This document shows positions 22,002 to 30,140 of a DNA stretch of 64,000 nucleotides, piece by piece (positions within the stretch are counted from its first letter, which is position 1; every line of letters starts with the position of its first letter). The DNA is from Opitutus sp. (GTDB lineage: Bacteria; Verrucomicrobiota; Verrucomicrobiia; Opitutales; Opitutaceae), in assembly GCA_024707325.1 (NCBI GenBank), contig JANPZY010000001.1, forward strand, positions 1,736,501 to 1,800,500. The letters are read 5' to 3'. A program made the translations under genes and the position numbers. The notes beneath the pieces were generated by a model. The model saw only the letters and a list, made by a program, of their open reading frames with translations, was not told where the DNA came from and did no database searches.

Positions 22002-22316
22002 CATGTCCCGACTCGGCGCGGACCACGTCCCAACTCGAGCCGCAGTGAGTCCCGAACCGACGCGCACTTAGGCCCGACGCGAACTGCACCTTGGCTCGAC
22101 GTGGTGCGCATACGGTCCCGACTCGGTTCGCACTTCAGTGCGAGGTAGTCCGCACCTGGGTTCGACCATGTCCGCACGTGGTCACGACGCGGGATGGACC
22201 TTCACTCGACCATGTCCGCACCACCTTCCGACGCAGTGCACACCTTGTCCCGACTCGGGACGCACCTTGGCTCGACGTGGTGCGCACCGTGTCGCGACCT
22301 GGGCCCTCACTCGCGG
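22002..22316 (+). repeat. Degenerate 22-bp tandem repeat, locus E (largest array)
   Basis: Thirteen complete units run head to tail from 22016 to 22301 with partial units at both ends and no length variation. The consensus is near GTSCGCACCTTGTCCCGACT plus CG. The best-conserved part is the CGACTCG end; units 6 and 9 are the most diverged. The array lies upstream of recQ and downstream of the ycaQ-like gene. Confidence 0.88.
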
Positions 22317-22323
22317 CATTGCG

Positions 22324-22364
22324 CCAAGACAACATGTCTACTAATAGTTGACATGTTGTCTTGG
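22324..22364. repeat. Perfect 15-bp inverted repeat hairpin
   Basis: CCAAGACAACATGTC and its exact complement are separated by an 11-base AT-rich loop (TACTAATAGTT). It sits at the end of repeat locus E and 80 bp past the end of the YcaQ-like gene. There is no T-run, so it is not a typical intrinsic terminator; it could be a REP-like element or a protein-binding palindrome. Confidence 0.8.
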
Positions 22365-22445
22365 AGGTTCGGGGCGGTGGGGTGGGACGTGCGCGGTGGG
22401 GAGAAGCGCGAGGCGGCGGATTCGAAAGGCGCGCGGTGGTCCGTG

Positions 22446-23606
22446 CTATCGTTTGCTTTTCAGGCCGAGGAAACGGGCGAGTTCGGTTTCGGCGGGTTTG
22501 GTGGCGATGCCGCGGCGGACGCGGCGGCTGACGATCTGGAGTTTGCCGGCGGCGCGGTCGGCTTTGGGATCGACGTGGCCGACGAGTTCCGTGCCGGCAA
22601 GAATCGGCAGCGCGTAGTAGCCGCGAACGCGTTTCGCGGGCGGCGTGTAAACTTCCCACGTGTAATCGAAATCCCAGAGCGCCTGCGTGACGCGGCGGTC
22701 GTAGATCAACGGATCGAGCGGAGCGAGAAGGAGGGGGCGGGCGATTTTCGAATCTCGATTCTCGATTTTCGATTTTCGGTTTTCGATTTCTCCGGAAGCC
22801 TCGCAGGCGGCGAGGAGCGGGGCGTCTTCACGGAGGCAGTGGAGCGTGGGGCAGCCATCGATGACGACGGGTTGGACGAGGTCAGTGACCTGGCTGAGTT
22901 CGTTGCGTTTGAGGAGCGCGAGGCGGCGCTGGCGGAGTTTGAGTGTCGCGAGCCAGCGCGCGGTATCGGACGGGGGCGGCGTGGGTTGCGCGAGAATCTC
23001 GGCGGGGAGAATACGCTCCGGGAGGTTGTAAACGCGGCGCTGGTTGACGCGGTGCGAGATGAGGACGCGTCCGTGAAAGAAGAGTTTTTGCAGCGTGGTT
23101 TTCGCGAGTGTGGAGGCGCCCCATACGCGGCGGCCGCGGCGATCGTCGGCGATGTCATCGGAGGAGAGCGGTCCGCGGTGCGCGATTTCTTCGAGGATGT
23201 GTTCGGCGAGTTGTTTTTCGCGCGGCGTGAGTCGGCCGGACCACGCGCTGGTAACGCGTGTGCGTTGTTTCATCGCGGCGAGGAGATGCGGCCACGCTTC
23301 GAGCGGGAAGGCGACGAGCGTGTTATATCCGGGGAGATGGTGCTCGAATGCGGTGCGTTGCGGGGGCGGGAGAGGCGCATCGGCGCTGCCGTGGAGATGG
23401 CGCATGAGATCGCCCTCGCGGTAACCGGCGACGCGGTTGCGCAGGATGAGATCGTGCATGCGTCCGCAGACGTTGATCGGATCGATCTGCACGAAACCGT
23501 GGTGCGCGAGCGCGGTGGCGACGTCGGGCGCAGGTTGATCGAGCAAGAGACGGGCGCGGGCGAAACGGCGCGCGGCGAGGGGCGAAACGTGGAGCGCAGG
23601 AGGCAC
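22446..23606 (-). CDS. ycaQ: YcaQ-like winged-helix DNA glycosylase
   Basis: The 386-residue protein matches the YcaQ/AlkX family: LAHHGFVQIDPINVCGRMHDLILRNRV near residue 32, winged-helix segments in the middle, and LLLAPLDPLIYDRRVTQALWDFDYTWEVYTP near residue 310, where the family has its QΦD-type catalytic environment. YcaQ unhooks interstrand crosslinks and excises alkylated purines. The start is GTG. A repeat peptide (IENRKSKIENRDSKI) interrupts the protein near residue 285. Confidence 0.88.
   Translation of the reverse strand: MPPALHVSPLAARRFARARLLLDQPAPDVATALAHHGFVQIDPINVCGRMHDLILRNRVAGYREGDLMRHLHGSADAPLPPPQRTAFEHHLPGYNTLVAFPLEAWPHLLAAMKQRTRVTSAWSGRLTPREKQLAEHILEEIAHRGPLSSDDIADDRRGRRVWGASTLAKTTLQKLFFHGRVLISHRVNQRRVYNLPERILPAEILAQPTPPPSDTARWLATLKLRQRRLALLKRNELSQVTDLVQPVVIDGCPTLHCLREDAPLLAACEASGEIENRKSKIENRDSKIARPLLLAPLDPLIYDRRVTQALWDFDYTWEVYTPPAKRVRGYYALPILAGTELVGHVDPKADRAAGKLQIVSRRVRRGIATKPAETELARFLGLKSKR
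22741..22788 (-). repeat. IENRKSKI-type repeat insertion inside ycaQ
   Basis: A tandem of short GAAAATCGA/GAGAATCGA units encodes IENRKSKIENRDSKI between two ordinary YcaQ segments. The DNA is far more AT-rich than its surroundings and keeps the reading frame. Confidence 0.65.
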
Positions 23607-23644
23607 GAGTGGCGCCAGTCCAGCGCACGCGCGGCGTGTGTGAA

Positions 23645-23677
23645 CAAAAAAACGCGCCGCTTGGGGTGAGCGGCGCG
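23645..23677 (-). terminator. Intrinsic terminator of the ECF sigma gene
   Basis: On the minus strand a 9-bp perfect GC stem (CGCGCCGCT with its complement, 7-base loop) is followed by seven T. It lies 48-80 bp past the stop codon of the sigma factor gene and separates it from ycaQ. Confidence 0.85.
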
Positions 23678-23724
23678 CCTTGGGACCTGGCTGAGGCCCT
23701 GGGGCTGGATGAAAGCGGGTGGGC

Positions 23725-24492
23725 TTACGCGTAGGCGAGCGTCGGACGGCCGTAGTTGTTGCGCGTCGGGAGGAACCACTCGGCGGGAGCGGCGTCCGGC
23801 GTGAACTCGGGGCACGTCTCGGCGAGGAGCGCGCGGAGGTTTTCGCGAGCGCGGGCGATGCGGCTCTTCACCGTGCCGACATTGATGCCGAGAGCGACGG
23901 CGATCTCCTCGTAGGAACGGTTGAGGACGTTGCGCAGCGTGAGGATCTCGCGGTGGCGCGCATCGAGTTTTTCCATGCAGTAGTCGATGAGCGTGGAAAA
24001 CTCGGTGACGACCGTCTCCTGCGCCGGATCCTGCGCGCGGTCGGCGACGAGATCGGCGAACGTGGCGTCGGAATCGTCGGCGAGCGCGTAGTCGAGCGAG
24101 AGCGAGTCCTGACGACGACGGCGGAAGAAATACCAGTAGCGGTTGCGCGCGAGGTTGACCGCGATGCGGTAGAGCCAGGTGGCGAGCGAGGAGTCGCCGC
24201 GGAAGTTGGCGAGACCGCGGTGCGCGCGGATGAAAGTGTCTTGGGTGATCTCCTCGGCATCCGCATGATTGCGGAGGAGGCTCAGGGCGACCGTGAAAAT
24301 CTTCGCGCGATAGCGCTCCATGATCTCAACGAACGCAGTTTCGTCACCTTTGTTGAAGCGGGCCACGAGGCCCTCGTCGATCGCGGCTTCCGTGGCGGCT
24401 CGGGCCTCCTTGGATTCGGCTTTCGGCTCGACCGACTTGTTCTCGGTGTGGAGCGCGCGGGTGGACGAGGTGTGGAAGGAATTTGCTGGCAT
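23725..24492 (-). CDS. ECF-type RNA polymerase sigma factor
   Basis: The 255-residue protein has sigma region 2 (LVARFNKGDETAFVEIMERYRAK; HADAEEITQDTFIRAHRGL; WLYRIAVNLARNRYWYFFRRRR) and region 4 (LDARHREILTLRNVLNRSYEEIAVALGINVGTVKSRIARARENL). The 40-residue N-terminal extension and a C-terminal tail after region 4 (CPEFTPDAAPAEWFLP) are unusual for simple ECF factors. No anti-sigma gene is adjacent. A close paralogue with the same tail pattern lies in the island at 33495. Confidence 0.9.
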   Translation of the reverse strand: MPANSFHTSSTRALHTENKSVEPKAESKEARAATEAAIDEGLVARFNKGDETAFVEIMERYRAKIFTVALSLLRNHADAEEITQDTFIRAHRGLANFRGDSSLATWLYRIAVNLARNRYWYFFRRRRQDSLSLDYALADDSDATFADLVADRAQDPAQETVVTEFSTLIDYCMEKLDARHREILTLRNVLNRSYEEIAVALGINVGTVKSRIARARENLRALLAETCPEFTPDAAPAEWFLPTRNNYGRPTLAYA

Positions 24493-25334
24493 GTGTGAGA
24501 ACGGTTGAAGGTTGATGGTTGCGCCATTCCTTTACCTTGGTCCGTGCCAGCGGTTTTCGGATCATTGTAAGTGATTAACCCGAAACTAGATAAAGTTTTA
24601 CATTTCCCCTTAGGGTCAAAAATCTAGGGCCAGAGCATTGCAAAATGAACGATCAGGCCGGGATCGTCGCGCAAACCGCCCGGACGGCCGCACCAAGGCC
24701 TAGGCGCGGCGAACACGTGCCAAACGGGGCAAGGGGAGAAAGCGAGGACAGGGCACAGAACGCGTCTGCCGGGGACGGTTCGCCGAATCCTTGCGATAAG
24801 TGGTAAAAAGTGGGGCGAGGACTCGCTGCAAGCGGCGCTGTTTTTACGAGGAGAGAGAAGGCCGCGAAACTCAGCCAGGTGCAGAACCGATGGTCGCAAT
24901 TTGCGATCATGTGGCCGCTGCAGATCGCAGTGGGCGCATCATCGCCAATGCGGGGGAGCCAGTGGCGTTCGGCCCGTGGGGCTTGACAGAAAATTTTCCC
25001 GGTCCACTGGTGCCCTTGTGAAACAGAGCACGCATCAGAAATTCTTTTTCTGCGCCCGCCAGCAAACGGCGACGGGCGACGCGTTGTTTATCTGTCCGGC
25101 GCGGCCCGGTGCCGCGAGCTGAAGGTCACGCGCTTTGCGCGGTTAGGCCTTAGGCGCGGTCCCGGGCTCACTCGAACAACTCACTTCACCCGCCGCGGCG
25201 CGTCTCCGTCGAGCGCGCGCGCGAACATCCCGCCCCAGCCGCGAAATCGCGCGGCTGCATTTCTAAAATCCCGCCTGCCGCTCCGCCCGCTGAACGCGCG
25301 CGATCGCGGAGGCACGCCGCTTGGGCCCCCTCCC
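24493..25334. other. Long non-coding stretch upstream of the sigma gene
   Basis: This 842-base interval separates the divergent sigma and phosphoesterase genes. Several overlapping open frames exist but none has a credible start, domain or codon pattern. The first 120 bases (24493-24610) are relatively AT-rich and probably hold the sigma gene promoter. A GGCCTAGGCGCGG / GGCCTTAGGCGCGG string occurs near 24695 and 25145. I see no RNA gene. Confidence 0.5.
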
Positions 25335-26051
25335 ATGATCATTCTTCACGTCACCGATTTTCGTTTCAACAAGCGCTGGTTTGACTGGCTGCTTCATCGT
25401 GCGCCGGAACACGACCTGACCGTCCTGTCGGGCGACTTGCTCGATCGCGCGAGCGAAACGCCGCAGCGCGAGCAGATCGCGTGGGTGTCGGCGTGGCTGA
25501 GCGAGTATCCGCGGCCGATTTGCGTCGTGAGTGGCGATCACGATCTTGAGTGGAACGACAAGCTCGAGCGCTGGCTGCCGGCTTACTGGCTCCGCTACAT
25601 CGGAAATCCGCACATGTGGGTCGATGGTCAGCGCGTGGAGTTGAACGGCGCTTCGATCTTCAACATCGGCCGCGCGGTGTGGCCCAAAGGCGGCGATGCT
25701 GACATCTGGGTCGCGCACGCGGGACCGAGGCAGTCGTTCGTGGCGACGCACGCGAACGGCGACGACGAAGGCGATCCGGATGTGAATGCGTTTCTCGCGC
25801 GTCACGCGCCGAGGCTGCTCTTGTCGGGTCATGTGCACGATCCGCTGCACTGGCGCCAGCGCCACGGTGCGACGTTGCTCTTGAATCCCGGATGCTCTCC
25901 GCACGCGGAGATTCCGAATCACATCGTCGTGGAAACCGACGACCTCACGTGCCGGCGCTACGTCGGTGCACCGGAGGCATCTCACCAAGCCGAGATTTCC
26001 GGTCCCGCGACCCACGACACGGATGGAGTCACCGCGACTGCGGTAGGCTGA
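25335..26051 (+). CDS. Metallophosphoesterase family protein
   Basis: The 238-residue protein shows the calcineurin-like motif order: HVTDFRF near residue 5, SGDLLDR near residue 33, SGDHDLEW near residue 62 and SGHVHDP near residue 160. The first motif reads DFR where the family usually has DxH, so one metal-ligand His is replaced. Substrates cannot be inferred. The start ATG opens directly on the first strand. Confidence 0.82.
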   Translation: MIILHVTDFRFNKRWFDWLLHRAPEHDLTVLSGDLLDRASETPQREQIAWVSAWLSEYPRPICVVSGDHDLEWNDKLERWLPAYWLRYIGNPHMWVDGQRVELNGASIFNIGRAVWPKGGDADIWVAHAGPRQSFVATHANGDDEGDPDVNAFLARHAPRLLLSGHVHDPLHWRQRHGATLLLNPGCSPHAEIPNHIVVETDDLTCRRYVGAPEASHQAEISGPATHDTDGVTATAVG

Positions 26052-26141
26052 CCGTGCCCCTCTCCCCGCGGCGAATCCCGCGTGCGCTTCGAGCGCAGTG
26101 GGACGCTGCACATCAACAAACCCAAAACGAAATCACCCAAT

Positions 26142-26573
26142 ATGAACCACACGCCCATCTATATCTCGCGCGACGACTACTCGAAGCTGCGGCTGCTGAT
26201 CGCGACCGCTCTCTACTCCAATGCCAGTGCGGCACTCTCGAAACTCCGCGACGAGCTCGACCGCGCCGCCGTCATCGATCCCGCCGATTTTCCGGCGGAC
26301 GTGGTGACGATGAACTCGACCGTGGAGTTCGAGGATCTCGGTGCCAGCGAGGTTGAAGAATACACGATCACGTTCCCGGAAAAGGCCAACATCGAGGAGC
26401 GTCGCATCTCGATCCTCGCGCCGATTGGCACGGCGCTCATCGGCTGCCGCGTGGGCGATATCGTGCAGTGGTCAACGCCGGGCGGCATCCGTCAGCTGAA
26501 GGTGCGGCGTGTGACGCAACCCGTGTCCGATCCGACCTCACCGGCGGTTTTTTCGACGACCACTCCGGCCTGA
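26142..26573 (+). CDS. rnk: GreA/GreB-like Rnk family regulator
   Basis: The 143-residue protein has a short N-terminal helical part (YISRDDYSKLRLLIATALYS) and a GreA-like C-terminal domain (VVTMNSTVEFEDLG; ITFPEKANIEERRISILAPIGTALIGCRVGDIVQW). Rnk-type proteins bind RNA polymerase without the long coiled coil of GreA. The ATG at 26142 matches the family start; an upstream frame extension has no similarity. A hairpin follows the stop. Confidence 0.88.
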   Translation: MNHTPIYISRDDYSKLRLLIATALYSNASAALSKLRDELDRAAVIDPADFPADVVTMNSTVEFEDLGASEVEEYTITFPEKANIEERRISILAPIGTALIGCRVGDIVQWSTPGGIRQLKVRRVTQPVSDPTSPAVFSTTTPA

Positions 26574-26591
26574 CGGCTGGTCGATCAACAA

Positions 26592-26621
26592 CAGGCGAAA
26601 TCCGATCGCGGGTTTCGCCTG
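26592..26621. terminator. Hairpin after rnk
   Basis: CAGGCGAAA and its exact complement are separated by 12 bases, 18 bases after the rnk stop. Only a short ATTT tract follows, so it is a plausible but weak intrinsic terminator. Confidence 0.5.
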
Positions 26622-26706
26622 ATTTGTGTCCGCTCGCGATTTCAAACCGCTCCAGCTCTCGTGATTCACGACGAGGCTTTTTTGTGAACGGTCTCGCGCT
26701 CGAAAG

Positions 26707-26725
26707 TGGCGGAGAGGGTGGGATT
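26707..26725 (+). repeat. Partial tRNA-Ser 3'-end copy (att-like)
   Basis: Nineteen bases match the start of the att repeat at 26880 and the tRNA-Ser 3' end at 47130 (TGGCGGAGAGGGTGGGATT). The match stops where the T-loop begins. It looks like a remnant of an earlier integration event. Confidence 0.55.
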
Positions 26726-26879
26726 GGCGCCTTCGGCGGTCCCGCGGACTCAACGCTGCGCGTTGCCCCATCTCCGCTCGGCTGAGCCTCGCTCCGTCGA
26801 ACTTCGTTCTCATCCCACCTCAGCGGTCGCTCCGCGCCCGCCTTTTACTTCGCAAAAGCCGCCATCCTTGCGGGCAAAG

Positions 26880-26905
26880 ATGGCGGAGAGGGTGGGATTC
26901 GAACC
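26880..26905 (+). repeat. Left attachment-site repeat of the tRNA-Ser island
   Basis: A 26-bp direct repeat identical to 47129-47154, the 3' end of tRNA-Ser(CGA) including the CCA and T-arm (core GGCGGAGAGGGTGGGATTCG). Only the 3' end of the tRNA is present, with no D-arm or anticodon, as expected of the displaced copy left by integration. The repeat also forms the right arm of an 8-bp inverted repeat with 26859-26866. Confidence 0.75.
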
Positions 26906-27086
26906 GGAATCTCCGCCGGAAGCTAAGTCGCGTTGGCGACGCGGACTTATGTTGAGGTTATTGTTTCAGAACGAGAACCAATATACACAAGGATGCGGCG
27001 GGGTGAAGTGGAAAACATCGAGAAACATATTTTTTGGTCAACCTTTGGGCATCACTATAGGCTGGGAACTGCACCGCTCGCGCCTC

Positions 27087-27431
27087 CTACCGCCGCCGCC
27101 GTGCGCTGGCCGTGCGGGCGACCGATGGAGGTGCGCTCGGCACGGTGGTCACCAAATTCAGCAACTCGTCCGGGTGAGTCTTCTCCCGCTCGCTCTGGAG
27201 ATATTTTTCTCCGCCATGCGTCACCACGAGGACGCGCACGCGCTGCTCGCCGACCTGAAAGAAGAATTCGTCGGTGCCTCTTTCGATCAACACGATCGCG
27301 GCGGTTTGCGAAAGGCTCCAACGCGTGCGGTCGGCGTTTGTTCCTCCGATCGAGGCGACGCGTTCAAACGGATCACGGCTGTAGGCGCGTCCAACCGTGG
27401 AAATAGCGCGCTGGCGAAAAGGTTTGGCCAT
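27087..27431 (-). CDS. DUF3892 domain-containing protein
   Basis: The 114-residue protein contains the DUF3892 core: TRWSLSQTAAIVLIERGTDEFFFQVGEQRVRVLVVTHGGEKYLQSERE at about residues 38-85. Function is unknown. It is the first gene inside the left end of the island. The ATG at 27431 was chosen over a GTG three codons upstream. Confidence 0.75.
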   Translation of the reverse strand: MAKPFRQRAISTVGRAYSRDPFERVASIGGTNADRTRWSLSQTAAIVLIERGTDEFFFQVGEQRVRVLVVTHGGEKYLQSEREKTHPDELLNLVTTVPSAPPSVARTASARRRR

Positions 27432-27621
27432 GAGCGACACTAGCTCGGAGCGGCGGGCGGTGCGAAGGAATACAGACGGTGGCTGTGAAACGCGCCCAGG
27501 CCTGTCGGTTGCATCGCGAATCGCCGGGAAAAACCGCCGGCGTGGTTGAACGATGCCGAATCTCGATCAGCTTATGGCAACGACGGCGGCGAGACGCGTG
27601 CCCTCTTGAACCCAAAGCACC

Positions 27622-29169
27622 ATGACGCCTTCGCTCGAATCACCGGAAGTGGAAACGGAGGAATTCTCCCTGCCACTCTTTGTTCTCACCGTTTTGGCGA
27701 CCCTGGTGGGGTTGCTCGCGGCCCTGCGGCTCTTTGTGCCCGATGTCTGGGCCGCCCAATTCCTCGCGCCCGCGTGGAAAGGCGCCGTGGCGTTCCTCGC
27801 CATCAGTTTGGTGAACGCCTTCGTCGAGTATTTCTTTCACCGCTACGTGCTGCACACGCCCGCTGTCCCCTTCCTGCGGCGGCTTTACAAGCAGCACACG
27901 CTGCATCACGCGCTCACGCGGATCGCGCGAAAACCGGGGCGTGACGGACGCGGGATTCTTTTCATCGAAAACAAATTTCCGATCACCGAACCGGAGCAGG
28001 GCGAGGCTTCGTTCTTCCCCTGGTATTCGCTGGCTGTGTTCGCGCTGGTGCTTTCGCCGCTGCTCGCGCTGCTCCAGTGGCTGTTGCCTTCGTTCCCGTG
28101 GTTTCTCGCGGGTTTCGCCGCGCTGGCGGTGTCGCTCACGCTCTACGAAGTGCTGCACGCGATCAACCACTGGCCCTTCGAGAAATGGGAGCCGCTCATC
28201 CAGCACCCGCGCTGGGGCTGGTTCTGGCGTCCGGCCTATGCGTTTCATCTGCGCCATCACGCCGTCATCGACTGCAACGAATCGATTTCGGGTTTCTTTG
28301 GGCTGCCGGTGGCCGACTGGGTGTTCGGGACGTGTGTTATTCCGCAGACCGTCTACGCCGAAGGCGAGGAATGGACGCCGGACAAATTTCGGAGCCCGCG
28401 CCCGCGCTGGATCATCCGGGCGCTCGACCATTGGGCGGATCGCGTCGTCAGCCGGCGTCGGGCGCTCGCCGCCGCGACCAGGCAACCCGCCATCGAGACC
28501 GCGGTCCCGCTGCCCGCGACGCCCCATGCCCGCACCTATTCCCGCGGTGAGGAAATCGCGAACTGGGTCACGCACGGGATCGGGCTGGCCGCGAGTATCG
28601 TCGGGCTGACGCTGTTGATCGTTTACTCGAGCCTGCGCGGGAACGCATGGCATGTGGTGAGTTTCACCGTGTTCGGGTTGACGCTGCTGGTGCTCTACAC
28701 CGTTTCCACGATCTACCACGCGCGGCGCGACCAGCGGGCGAAATTGCTGTTTCGGAAACTGGACCACGCGGCGATTTTTCTGCTCATCGCGGGCACCTAC
28801 ACGCCATTCCTCCTCACGAACCTGCGCGGCCCCTGGGGCTGGACACTCTTCGGCGTGATCTGGGGTCTTTGCGGAGCAGGAGCCGTTTTTCAGCTCTTCT
28901 TCGGAGCACGCTACCGGCTGGCCTCGACGCTCGCTTATCTTTTCGTCGGGTGGCTCATCGTCGTGGCGCTGCAACCGATGATCACGCACGTGCCGCACGG
29001 GGACTGTGGCTGCTCCTGGCGGGCGGGCTTTGCTACACGTTTGGCGTCTTGTTCTATCACTGGCGTCGACTGCGCTATCATCATGCCGTGTGGCATGGTT
29101 TCGTGCTGGGCGGCAGCACCTGCCACTATCTCGCCGTGCTGCTTTTCCTCCCTGCCCCGCGCAGCGTGA
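27622..29169 (+). CDS. Fatty-acid-hydroxylase-like / TrhA (hemolysin III) fusion, frameshifted
   Basis: The N-terminal 280 residues have membrane segments and His clusters of the fatty acid hydroxylase superfamily (EYFFHRYVLH near residue 75, KQHTLHHAL near residue 93, HLRHHAVIDC near residue 210). From about residue 310 a second unit begins with YSRGEEIANWVTHGIGLAAS and continues through STIYHARRD and LDHAAIFLLIAGTYTPF, the PAQR/hemolysin III (TrhA) signature. The last helices (LLAGGLCYTFGVLFYHW, then HYLAVLLF) are in another frame; a missing base near 29000 explains this. The frame after the shift stays open beyond 29169, so the true end is uncertain. The pairing suggests a membrane-lipid or membrane-fluidity role. 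Confidence 0.8.
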   Translation: MTPSLESPEVETEEFSLPLFVLTVLATLVGLLAALRLFVPDVWAAQFLAPAWKGAVAFLAISLVNAFVEYFFHRYVLHTPAVPFLRRLYKQHTLHHALTRIARKPGRDGRGILFIENKFPITEPEQGEASFFPWYSLAVFALVLSPLLALLQWLLPSFPWFLAGFAALAVSLTLYEVLHAINHWPFEKWEPLIQHPRWGWFWRPAYAFHLRHHAVIDCNESISGFFGLPVADWVFGTCVIPQTVYAEGEEWTPDKFRSPRPRWIIRALDHWADRVVSRRRALAAATRQPAIETAVPLPATPHARTYSRGEEIANWVTHGIGLAASIVGLTLLIVYSSLRGNAWHVVSFTVFGLTLLVLYTVSTIYHARRDQRAKLLFRKLDHAAIFLLIAGTYTPFLLTNLRGPWGWTLFGVIWGLCGAGAVFQLFFGARYRLASTLAYLFVGWLIVVALQPMITHVPHGDCGCSWRAGFATRLASCSITGVDCAIIMPCGMVSCWAAAPATISPCCFSSLPRAA

Positions 29170-29429
29170 ACGATAAAGCTCGGAACCCGATGCTCAGGGC
29201 GCGGGTTACCCGTGAGCTAGGGAAAGAGGCCGTCGATGGTCGCGTCCGCGCCGAAGCGAGGCGACACTTCTGGTATGAAAGCCAAAGCCGTGAATCGATC
29301 GTTCCTTGTCGCGTCGATTCGAGCACCTCGGCGCAAGGAATCGGCCCTAGTCGCGTCTGCACCGCTTGCGCGACCACGACCATTTCTGTCCCAGACCCTC
29401 CGGCTGCGCGTGCGCCACTCTCCTCGCGG

Positions 29430-29906
29430 ATGAACCTCGACGCACACGGTGCAGCTTGCCGCTGTCTCCTCCGGCTCCGGGAGAATCAAGGGGAGCCCGG
29501 CATCTCCGACGCGGCCTTCATCGCGCGGTTCATCGGGCGCTACCCAGAATGGCGGGAGCGACCCGGTGCCACCGACACCCTCAAGATCGTTGAAATCGCC
29601 CGAGAGCTCCACGTCGCGTCCCGGGGCGAGACCGTCGCTGAATATGATCGCGTCTTGGCGGAGCATCGCGCCGGCCATGGCGTGCTCCTGGCGACCACGC
29701 ACGCGCCCGAGCAGGTCGAGCCCGTGTCCACTCATCGGGGCTTCGTCATGCTCCTGGTGGAGATGGACGAGGACCACTTCACCGCGTGGTGTCCGTATCC
29801 GAGCGGGCTTTCGGACACGCTACCGCGGGCATCGCGGGTCTGGTGGGAGCGTTGGCAGACAAGCGCCCTTGTCCTTTATCCGGCCGACGCGGTGGTGACT
29901 TCCTGA
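29430..29906 (+). CDS. Hypothetical protein
   Basis: The 158-residue product is compositionally protein-like (DAAFIARFIGRYPEWRERPG; HRGFVMLLVEMDEDHFTAWCPYPSG). A Cys near the N-terminus and a His before a strand-rich segment faintly recall papain-fold C39-like proteins, but this is not strong enough to name. The frame is the same as that of the post-frameshift TrhA end, so the start at 29430 is a choice by codon character. Confidence 0.5.
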   Translation: MNLDAHGAACRCLLRLRENQGEPGISDAAFIARFIGRYPEWRERPGATDTLKIVEIARELHVASRGETVAEYDRVLAEHRAGHGVLLATTHAPEQVEPVSTHRGFVMLLVEMDEDHFTAWCPYPSGLSDTLPRASRVWWERWQTSALVLYPADAVVTS

Positions 29907-29918
29907 CGCGTCCGCGGG

Positions 29919-30140
29919 CTAGGCGGCGGGAACGGACCGTTTGCGGAGGAATTTGTCCAGAGCGACCAAGTCGGCCGCTTCGGTTTCGCCCAGCTCGTAG
30001 TTCGCGACCGCCACGCGCTGAAGAAACTTATTCAGCCAATCGAGGAGAATTTCCCGCCGGGGCAGCCACACGCCAGGGGCCGCGAGAATGTCGGCGCGAA
30101 GAGCGCGCGCGTGGACGAGGTGTTCGTGATGTGGGTTCAT
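29919..30140 (-). CDS. Small hypothetical protein
   Basis: The 73-residue product (MNPHHEHLVHARALRADILA...) is rich in charged and helical residues, with no membrane segment or signal. Its ATG overlaps the stop of the upstream membrane protein gene, so both are probably expressed together. I do not recognise a family. Confidence 0.55.
   Translation of the reverse strand: MNPHHEHLVHARALRADILAAPGVWLPRREILLDWLNKFLQRVAVANYELGETEAADLVALDKFLRKRSVPAA

Noticed and set aside
22002-22316. Could the 22-bp array be a CRISPR
   Set aside because: Units are contiguous with no spacers, each unit differs, and there are no cas genes in the window.
24624-25122. Several 70-90 codon frames in the 24.5-25.3 kb gap
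   Set aside because: No start context, no domain, and overlapping frames on both strands with similar length, as expected by chance in GC-rich DNA.
26859-26886. Hairpin CCGCCATC/GATGGCGG as a terminator
   Set aside because: No T-run follows and its right arm is part of the tRNA-derived att repeat, so the symmetry may be incidental.
26706-27443. 245-codon plus-strand frame across the left island end
   Set aside because: It reads through att-like tRNA remnants and lies antisense to the DUF3892 gene; no protein-like features.
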